Positions 38,596 through 46,200 of a DNA stretch of 64,000 nucleotides are shown here, one piece after another; positions within the stretch are counted from its first letter, which is position 1, and each line of letters begins with the position of its first letter. Below the pieces are notes generated by a model, which did not search any database, was not told the origin of the DNA, and was given only the letters and a program-made list of their open reading frames with translations. The translations under genes were made by a program, and so were the position numbers. This DNA is from Lachancea mirantina (taxonomy: Eukaryota > Ascomycota > Saccharomycetes > Saccharomycetales > Saccharomycetaceae), in contig LT598466.1 in the NCBI GenBank assembly GCA_900074745.1, forward strand, positions 682,001 to 746,000, read 5' to 3'.

Positions 38596-39756
38596 TTATT
38601 GCAGTAAAATCTGTAAAATGTTCTTGAATTCCTTGATCAACAAGTCATTTTCTTGTGGTGTTCCGATCGTGATTCTAAGACAGCCATCACAACCGTACTC
38701 AGATCCTCTGAACCGCGTAACCACACCGGATTCCGTGGCTAGCTTGTAGTATAATTCTTTAGCAATTTTGTTGTCGCCACTATTGACGCGAACCATTATG
38801 AAATTAGCATCCAAGCCACCGACTTGATGGTCTTGAACGCCATCCAAAGCAGTTAGTTCGGCCAAGACGCGTCTCCTTTCCGAGCTGATCACTTCAGCAT
38901 TTTTTTTCATCGAGGCCAGATTCTCTGGTTGCATTGCCTCGAGTGCTACTTCCGAAGCCAAATGGGAGATGTTGTATGGTGCTTTCATAGCGTTAAGCAC
39001 GCGCGACATTTCTTTGCTTGCAAACGTGACACCCAAACGCACACCCGCGAGCCCAAACGATTTGGAAAGCGTTTGTAAAACGACAATATTTGGGAATTTG
39101 TTCACAAGTGGGGCTGCAGACCCGCCTCTGGAGCAGAAATCGATATACGCTTCATCGACGACCACAAACCCATTTTGCCATTGAGACGCGATTTTTTCGA
39201 GCCTGGTAGGTTCAATGTAGGCGCCCGTTGGGTTGCCTGGAGAAGTGATGAAAACAAGTTTGATCAGTGGGTCGTCCGTCAAAAGGTGTAAAATTTGGTT
39301 CGTGTCAACGTCAAAGGAATTGTCCTTGACCACGAGGGGACATTTGACCACTTCAACGTCGTTGATCTCGGCACAAATCGAGTACATGCCGTATGTAGGT
39401 GGCAGGATCAAAATCTTGTCTCTGCCTGGTACACAACACGCACGCATCACGGCATCGATACTTTCATCTGAGCCCACGCCCAAACACAGGTTATCAGCAG
39501 TCAAAGGTGTAATGTCTTGGCCTTTGAAAGCAGATTCGGCATTCCTGAATTTTGCCATCCGCGTTTTAAATTCTATTTGATGCGGATCGGGGTACCGGTG
39601 CAATTGCGTATCAACATCTTTTTTCTCCAAAGTAGGACCAAACGCATTTTCATTAGCGTCCAAAAGAACTCCTTCTGTGAAATCGTCCCTTGCGCATCTG
39701 TAAGGTTCTAAACCTAGGATTTTGGGACGCACGATATTGGATAAGTCAAAAGTCAT
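38596..39756 (-). CDS. HIS5: Histidinol-phosphate aminotransferase
   Basis: His5 catalyses the PLP-dependent transamination step of histidine synthesis in the cytosol. The protein is 386 residues (385 in S. cerevisiae). Recognisable are LLDANENAFGP (about 31-41), the SPGNPTGAY segment, DEAYIDF, and the PLP lysine K232 in TLSKSFGLAGVRLG. The gene converges on NUP159, with 45 bp between the stops, as in S. cerevisiae YIL115-YIL116. One Gcn4-like half site lies upstream. Confidence 0.97.
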   Translation of the reverse strand: MTFDLSNIVRPKILGLEPYRCARDDFTEGVLLDANENAFGPTLEKKDVDTQLHRYPDPHQIEFKTRMAKFRNAESAFKGQDITPLTADNLCLGVGSDESIDAVMRACCVPGRDKILILPPTYGMYSICAEINDVEVVKCPLVVKDNSFDVDTNQILHLLTDDPLIKLVFITSPGNPTGAYIEPTRLEKIASQWQNGFVVVDEAYIDFCSRGGSAAPLVNKFPNIVVLQTLSKSFGLAGVRLGVTFASKEMSRVLNAMKAPYNISHLASEVALEAMQPENLASMKKNAEVISSERRRVLAELTALDGVQDHQVGGLDANFIMVRVNSGDNKIAKELYYKLATESGVVTRFRGSEYGCDGCLRITIGTPQENDLLIKEFKNILQILLQ

Positions 39757-39779
39757 TTCGATTATCGAGCAGTACTCAA

Positions 39780-39877
39780 TGACTCGATGAAACTTGCCAC
39801 ACCTGAACTGACGGAATCCTAGTATCGACTTATACCACGATAGTAGCGGTGGTGGTGGTAGTAGATAGTGTGAGTAA
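39780..39877. promoter_or_regulatory. Possible Gcn4 sites in the HIS5 promoter
   Basis: TGACTC at 39780-39785 and TGAGTAA at 39871-39877 each differ slightly from the Gcn4 core TGASTCA. The first is only 24 bp from the ATG. Gcn4 control of HIS5 is known in S. cerevisiae; these particular sites are weak. A CACGTG E-box is at 39945-39950. Confidence 0.35.
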
Positions 39878-39976
39878 TACCTGCTTTGAACCCAAACACC
39901 TCCAAGAAGGCCCGGAAACGTGAAAATGTCGTGTAAAGAGACATCACGTGATTAGATCACCGTATCGCCTCTCACG

Positions 39977-40492
39977 TCAGCTCTTCTTCCTCGTCTTGAC
40001 GTAATCCGGTATCAGATCCCTCTTCACAATCAACTCCGTTTCAAACATTGTGATAAACTCCAAGTCCACCTCTCCCTTTGACCCACCACTGAAATTCCCA
40101 TATTCTTGATAAATCCCAGTAGTAGACCATCCTTGTAACAGTTTACGAATGATCCCCACCACAACACCAACCCGATGTTTACCCTTATTAGAATGTATAA
40201 GTATTGGGTAATTCCGTTTATCCAAAACCAACCGTAAAACAGCGTCAACATGGCGCGAGAAATCCGAATCACGACACGAATCCACGTGCAGATGATGATA
40301 CGCGATATTTTGCTCGTTTAAAAATGTTTGATACTCTTCACTAACGTCTTTGTCACCAACGTAAATCACCGTCTTCAAGTGTAATTGATCCCGTATAAAC
40401 GCGTAATTAAGTGGCATCGGGTAACCCGAACGGTACAACGAGACATCTGTACTAACCACAGGCGCGAAACTCAATGGCGGGATATATGGCAT
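39977..40492 (-). CDS. OCA2: Oca2, catalytically atypical phosphatase-like protein
   Basis: Oca2 is a member of the Oca1/Siw14 dual-specificity phosphatase group, cytoplasmic and linked to inositol pyrophosphate and TOR-related phenotypes. The protein is 171 residues (197 in S. cerevisiae); the shortfall is in the C-terminal tail. MPYIPPLSFAPVVSTDVSLYRSGYPMPLNY and the core match S. cerevisiae Oca2 closely. The P-loop reads HSNKGKHRVG, with Ser where active phosphatases have Cys. As I recall S. cerevisiae Oca2 has the same substitution, so this is a family trait and not local decay. It shares a 129-168 bp divergent promoter with the PRM5-like gene. Confidence 0.93.
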   Translation of the reverse strand: MPYIPPLSFAPVVSTDVSLYRSGYPMPLNYAFIRDQLHLKTVIYVGDKDVSEEYQTFLNEQNIAYHHLHVDSCRDSDFSRHVDAVLRLVLDKRNYPILIHSNKGKHRVGVVVGIIRKLLQGWSTTGIYQEYGNFSGGSKGEVDLEFITMFETELIVKRDLIPDYVKTRKKS

Positions 40493-40621
40493 CGTTTTGG
40501 GAAGAGTATCGGAAGTCCCGTGACAGTTTTGTCTTGTTTTGTTTTGGTAACGGTGAAATTTTCGTTGTTTTGATATATATATATTAGGTTTTGCCTATTG
40601 GAACTTGGTGAAATTTGAAAC

Positions 40622-41623
40622 TTGAGATTCGAGAAAGAAGAGACGGTGATTTTGACGAAAATGGGCCATGATTCAAGTGATTTAGAGCATGGGACGCGAA
40701 TCCTCGAGCGTGGTTTACCCAGTTTGGGGTCTGGTAAGACGACATCGCAAGCAGCATCACAAATAACATCGGGTAGTGAGACAACATCGCAGACATCAAC
40801 GGCATCCCGTACCACAAGTTTGCCGAAATTGAGCTCCAATGTACTCAGTTCATCCAGTTCTAGTAGTTCCACCGTGTCTGCCCCCACGATAACCCCGCCC
40901 TCATCAGAGGGAAACCCAAATATCAGGACGACCAATAAACCTGCTGGCACGGTTTTCATCGCTGTGGGGTCGATCGTGGGAGCTTTTTTCGGTGCACTTT
41001 TACTATGTTACTTCATCAGCGGCTACATTTCACGTCGTAAAGCGCAGAAACAGCGCTACGAGGCCGTCGAACGTCAATTTCAATCCCATGCAAGCGACAC
41101 CTATGAACCTTACAAGGAAATATCCAATTCAGACTGGGAAAAAACCGATTTCTCGGGTTTCAACATTCCATTCCACAAGAAGTCCACGTCTCATAGCCTG
41201 GTTGCACTTGTAGACGACAAAAACGCATCTAACAACTTCAGTGTTGAGAACTTCGCGTCCCCGGCTGGTCAGGACTTGTTTTCCACAATTCAAAACGATT
41301 CGGCCGCTTTACAGAACCGAAGATCGTTATTCATATCACCAACGGTCGAGATCGTTAATCAAAAACGCAAAAGTCAACTTTTCGCGGACACCAACAATTC
41401 TTCAACGTCGCTCGTGTCTAATTTGGAACCAGATGTGCCTTTAACTCGACCCGAAAGAACCGTGTCGCCAGAACGCCAGAAAAGAGGTCACAGTCGCAGC
41501 AAATCGAGCCTTGGAAACTTAATTGCCACGGCACAATCGTCGCCTACTCGCCGTCCTCTCCCCGACAGGAAGGAAACGCCTTCCATGGTTTTGAACAAAA
41601 TGTTCGACGACGACGAATCATAG
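40622..41623 (+). CDS. PRM5: Single-pass membrane protein of the Prm5/YNL058C family
   Basis: PRM5 and its duplicate YNL058C encode pheromone- and cell-wall-stress-regulated membrane proteins of unknown biochemical role. The frame gives 333 residues from 40622. A second ATG at 40661 (320 residues) is a plausible alternative because similarity to Prm5 starts only at ILERGLPSL. The order is a Ser/Thr-rich outer part (about 20-100), one membrane helix (about 107-130, GTVFIAVGSIVGAFFGALLLCYFIS), a basic stop-transfer RRKAQKQR, then a polar cytoplasmic tail with RRSLFISPTVEI and SKSSLGNL. Position between OCA2 (YNL056) and RHO3 (YIL118) matches both S. cerevisiae copies. Confidence 0.85.
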   Translation: MRFEKEETVILTKMGHDSSDLEHGTRILERGLPSLGSGKTTSQAASQITSGSETTSQTSTASRTTSLPKLSSNVLSSSSSSSSTVSAPTITPPSSEGNPNIRTTNKPAGTVFIAVGSIVGAFFGALLLCYFISGYISRRKAQKQRYEAVERQFQSHASDTYEPYKEISNSDWEKTDFSGFNIPFHKKSTSHSLVALVDDKNASNNFSVENFASPAGQDLFSTIQNDSAALQNRRSLFISPTVEIVNQKRKSQLFADTNNSSTSLVSNLEPDVPLTRPERTVSPERQKRGHSRSKSSLGNLIATAQSSPTRRPLPDRKETPSMVLNKMFDDDES

Positions 41624-41674
41624 ACAAATTGCATCTCTCTTTTTTATTATTAGTAAATACTCATCTCACAAACA

Positions 41675-42370
41675 CTACATAATAACACATTTGCTTTTCT
41701 TGGTTTCCTCCGTCGTCGCGTTTTCACGGGCACCTTTGGGCCGAGCCGTCAACGCGCAGCGTGCCGCCTCCGTAAACGCTTCGTTTACGCCTCTATTCAG
41801 TTTTGCGCTACACTCCAGGTATCGCAAAGCCCCAATTTTTTTGGCCATCGTTAAACCTTCTTCGTACGTGATTAGACCTGTTGTGACTTCACCGCCTTGT
41901 TGCCGTTGTTGTTGTTGCTGTTGAATGTTGCCCGGTGTAATTGCACTGTCCAAACCGTGTTCTTCATTACTGTTACGAAGATCACACTTTAAGGCGACAA
42001 GTACCAATTTAACACCTTCACAATGATCTGCTATCTCCCCAACCCATTTATTTTGCACGTTTTCAAGCGAATCCCGACTGTCGACTGAGAAACATAGCAT
42101 AATCGTGTGAGTGTCGGAATACGACAGCGATCGAAGTCGATCAAATTCCTCTTGACCGGCCGTGTCCCACAGGGAAAGCGTTATATGTTGTCCATCCACA
42201 AAAATATCATGGATATAGTTCTCGAAAACGGTGGGTTCATACACTTTCGGGAAGTAACCTCTCGTGAACACGTTCAACAACGAAGTTTTACCACATGCAC
42301 CATCACCTAAAATCACTATTTTACGCTCCAAAGGCTGCTTAGAGCTCGATGAAGATCCGCACAATGGCAT
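41675..42370 (-). CDS. RHO3: Rho-family GTPase Rho3
   Basis: Rho3 directs exocytosis and actin polarity at the bud. The protein is 231 residues from the ATG at 42368-42370. The frame continues 31 codons upstream to 42463, but MPLCGSSSSSKQPLERK aligns with the S. cerevisiae N-terminus and is chosen. The P-loop GDGACGKT is residues 22-29. The switch segments YEPTVFENYIHDIFVD and DTAGQEEFDRLR, and ECSAKLNRGVNEAF, are present. The C-terminal CVIM is a prenylation box, and Cys4 fits the N-terminal palmitoylation known for Rho3. A Gln-rich insert (QQQQQQRQQ) sits before the helix with ITYEEGLTMAKKIG. RHO3 follows PRM5 as in YIL117-YIL118. Confidence 0.96.
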   Translation of the reverse strand: MPLCGSSSSSKQPLERKIVILGDGACGKTSLLNVFTRGYFPKVYEPTVFENYIHDIFVDGQHITLSLWDTAGQEEFDRLRSLSYSDTHTIMLCFSVDSRDSLENVQNKWVGEIADHCEGVKLVLVALKCDLRNSNEEHGLDSAITPGNIQQQQQQRQQGGEVTTGLITYEEGLTMAKKIGALRYLECSAKLNRGVNEAFTEAARCALTARPKGARENATTEETKKSKCVIM

Positions 42371-42948
42371 TACCAAACCAGTGGATACCAAATCAGACGC
42401 GCTCTTGAAGCTCAAACCAAAATACAGCAGTTGGCTTTCTTGACAAATTTCGTGAAACTCCATTGTTTACTTTCTAAAAATTTTCCGGAGAAACCTGAAA
42501 TCGTTATTCACGAAGGATCCGAAGTATCGTCAACTTTCGTCAACTTTTCAGTAGGAGACTGTAAACAATTAAAAAGAACTGGCTAAAACTGGCTAAAACT
42601 GGCTAAGGTGATATTTTCGTGCCTTGAGCTAGCGACTTGTTCATGTCTAACTTAAAGACACTATGTCCAAGAGTCTTTCGCCTGTTTTCACCTTTTTCTG
42701 TTTTTTTGTAGAAGTCGTAATCTTTGCAAGACTCTTGATTTCGTCAATGAATTCGAAAAACTCAGCAACATAGACACATTCAAAATGATATCAGGTAGAA
42801 TTTTTCCGTTCCTCTCGGGTGAGATATTTTATTCTGGGTGTGGTGAACGCCCTAAAAAATGCTTTGTGGCGCTTAAGTCGTTGTCTTAGCTCGATGTCTC
42901 GTATCTCTGTATGTACTTAGCTAAAATTCACCGATTGGTGACAAGAAC
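42371..42948. other. RHO3 upstream region with a short 10-bp tandem repeat
   Basis: ACTGGCTAAA-type decamers repeat about three times at 42577-42606. No gene is recognised in this spacer. Confidence 0.5.
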
Positions 42949-43199
42949 CACATGAAACGCGATGGCGTGGACGGCGCGACCAAATGCAAAAACCGTTGGC
43001 ATAGTGCCAGTCACTGACCATGGTGCGACGATCATGTGATTTGGCCGCCATTACTGTAGATCCTCGTATAGATTGGTTTTGGGCTTGAACGAAAAATGTT
43101 GGGTCTGGCTGACAAGCAAACAACGAGGAACCGTACTGATCCAATTGTTGGAACTAGGCACAGTCTGATACAATCATAACCCTCATGCACATATATAAT
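42949..43199 (+). promoter_or_regulatory. Ino2/Ino4-type E-boxes and TATA box upstream of the FAS2-like gene
   Basis: CACATG at 42949-42954 and CATGTG at 43033-43038 match the core of UASINO, through which Ino2/Ino4 drives FAS1 and FAS2 in S. cerevisiae. TATATAAT at 43192-43199 lies 71 bp before the ATG. E-box cores are short, so chance is possible. Confidence 0.45.
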
Positions 43200-43269
43200 C
43201 ACCCCTCCCAAAAAACGCGGCTTGAATTTCGGTCTTCGGTTCTAGTATTCACTGTCAAAGAAAACCGCC

Positions 43270-46200
43270 ATGAAACAAGAAAATCGTGACCAACTTTGCC
43301 ACATTCTGCTCACAGAGTTGCTTGCTTATCAGTTTGCATGGCCCGTTCGTTGGATAGAAACGCAGGACGTTATTTTCAATGACTTCAAAACCGAGCGTTT
43401 TATTGAAGTGGGACCACAGCCGATTTTAGCCAATATGGCAACCAGAACACTCCAACAAGACAACGTCCGCGAGAACGCACTGTGCTTGAGTGGGAGGCAA
43501 GAAGTTCTGGCGAGTTGCAGAGACCTCGACAAATTGTATTATCAATGGGAAGACCATAGAGAAGCGACTCCCCAGAGAACAGACGCCCCAGAAAACCACG
43601 TAGGACTTACTTCCAAGACTTCACAAGTGGTCCCTGGTATAGCCAGTGTAGGTAAAAACAGTTTTAGTGTCCTTCCTCGTCTGGATATGTCACTCAAGTT
43701 GCGAAGCATCATTTGTCATAAATTGCCAAAATACGGCGTCCGCACTTTACCTGTGGAAAAGAGCCTAAAAGAGCTATGCGGGGGAAAATCAACACTTCAA
43801 AATGAGCTTAAAGGTGATTTCATCAGAGAAATACCAAGTATGAGTGATTCTCAGATCGAAGATATCCCTGTAAGTGAATTGTGTGAAACGGTCGACGAAA
43901 CGAACTCATTAGGGCCTGTCACATCTGGACTGGCAAGTCGGTTTGTAGTCCGCAATTTTTCAAGTTCCTTGAGCAATTTAAGTGCGGTAAGAGCGTATTT
44001 GCAAAGCCATTGGCAGGTTTCTGATGCAAATGCTCTCATATTGTACATGTCGACGCAAGTGGTCAACCAGAGGTTTCAAAGCGACGGCGATACTGAGAAA
44101 TTTATCGACCAATGCTGTTTAGAATATGCCTCTTGGAAGAATATCGCTGTACGTGCCTGTAGCAATCATTCACTGTCAATTGAAGAAGACGATGAAAGGC
44201 CTAAAGTCATTGACATTGAAGAATTCAACACATTCCGAAACGAATTAACGCAACTGCAAAAGAGCCAGCATGGAATTCTGGGTAGCCAATTGGGGACGTC
44301 AGATTCTCAAACCGAAGTCGAATTACTGAAAGCTGAGCTTGCAGAGACGAAAAACAGGCTTTCGGCTATTGAAAGTGAATTTGATAACGTTTTCTTGACC
44401 GAATCTGTTCGCCAACTTTTCTCACCAAAAAAGATCCGCATTTATGATTCTGCTTGGAATTGGGGGAGACAGCACGTTCTGCAAATGGTTTATGCTGCCA
44501 TCAAAAATCCTCGGGATATTCAGCAAGTATTCTCAGAGGAAAACGTGCATGTCCTACTCAATCGCGCGGACACTGACATCATGAGAATTATACATTATGC
44601 CATAAATTGCCTGCACATGGACAACAACGTCGTGAAAAAACTCAATGCATTATCCCAGGCGTGCTTGAGAAGTGCGGCACAAGAGCCCTTCTACCGCAAT
44701 TCTCAATTCACATCTTTAAAACCCATTGCTAGAATAACCCAGCATGGCCAGATTATTTGTGAGAAACAGTCGAGAACGAAGATAAACAGTCTAGCCAACT
44801 ACGTCGAAGAAATGTCGGCGGGAAACACTACTGCTCGTGTGCCTAATGAGGTCTCCGTGGTTTCAACAAAATTAGATCACGACATGAGCAGTTACTACAA
44901 AATCGAGAAACAACTTTTCGAAGTCTATTCTAAAGTTATGCAGTACTCTCTTGCCACGGGTGATTCTCAGCAAAACATCCAGGCACAATTCGAGTCCATG
45001 TACGAACAGTTGCTCATTTTCCTTCGCAATTCGGATCAAGTAACGTCCTTCTTCCGCGGAGTGATTGACCAAGCCCTATTTTCCGTTAATAGAACACTCA
45101 TCTGTTCTGAAGACAAATCTGAAGACGTTTATATTGATGATTGTGAAGTCGATTCATCTGAAGACGAATTTGAAGACCATAATAATGACGACAATTTGAC
45201 AACTCACGAAGCAACGATCCCTAAAGGTACCATTCCCTTTCTGCATTTGAAGAAGCGGTCGAACGTAACGGGAGAGTGGTCCTATAATAAGGAATTGACC
45301 CAAATGTACCTCTCAAGTCTACTCCGAATGAGCAAATCCGGCATACAACTAGGGGACAAAACTGTTTTGATGACGACGCAAGGTGCAGACGATCTTTTGG
45401 TGCTAGAAGTGCTGAAGGGGCTGCTACAAGCTGGTGCTCGTGTCTTTGTAGCTTCACAACGATATGATCACCAAACGACAAGTAAATTCAAGGAATGTTA
45501 TCAAAGGCATGGTGCGTCTGGCTCTAAGCTTGTACTGTCACCACTGAACTTGGCCTCCAAAATTGACATCTCAAAGTTTGTCCGCTACTACTTTTCTCGG
45601 TATGACGATGTTGACCTTTTCTTGCCTTTCCACGTCAAGAGAGCTTATGGTTCACTCATTGATTTCAATTCCAAGGCTGAATTGACCCATAGGTCTGCTA
45701 GTCTGAACCTTCTTAGATTCATGGCTGGAATTGTCGAAGAGAAAAGAATACGCGGAATTGACACGAGAATCACTCACGTTCTATTACCACTTTCGCCAAC
45801 TCACAGGAACATTTCAGAATCTGATCCGACTTTCAGTGACACATTTTTGTCTCCAATACTGGACAAATGGTATGATGAAGATTGGTCAACAGAGCTGAGC
45901 GTTTGTGGATGCGTTTATGGATGGACGAACGATGACATAGGCGATGACATGGTAGCGCACGGTTTAGAAAAATTAGGAATACGAACTTTTGCGAGCAACG
46001 AAATGGCATTCAATATCCTGGGTTTACTCTCCTATCAGGTCATTCATTCTTGTCAAAAGGGGGCACTTATGGCTGATCTCAACGGTGGACTTCATACACT
46101 GCCCAACTTCGGAAGGGTCGTCTCACAAATTAGAAATGAGCTTGGTCGCCAACAGCAGTGCAAAGAGGCCATTCATGAAGAGAAAATTACTGATGCCTAC

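Noticed and set aside
40471-40959. 162-codon frame antisense to the PRM5-like gene
   Set aside because: Mirror of a Ser/Thr-rich coding stretch and overlaps OCA2; no recognisable domain.
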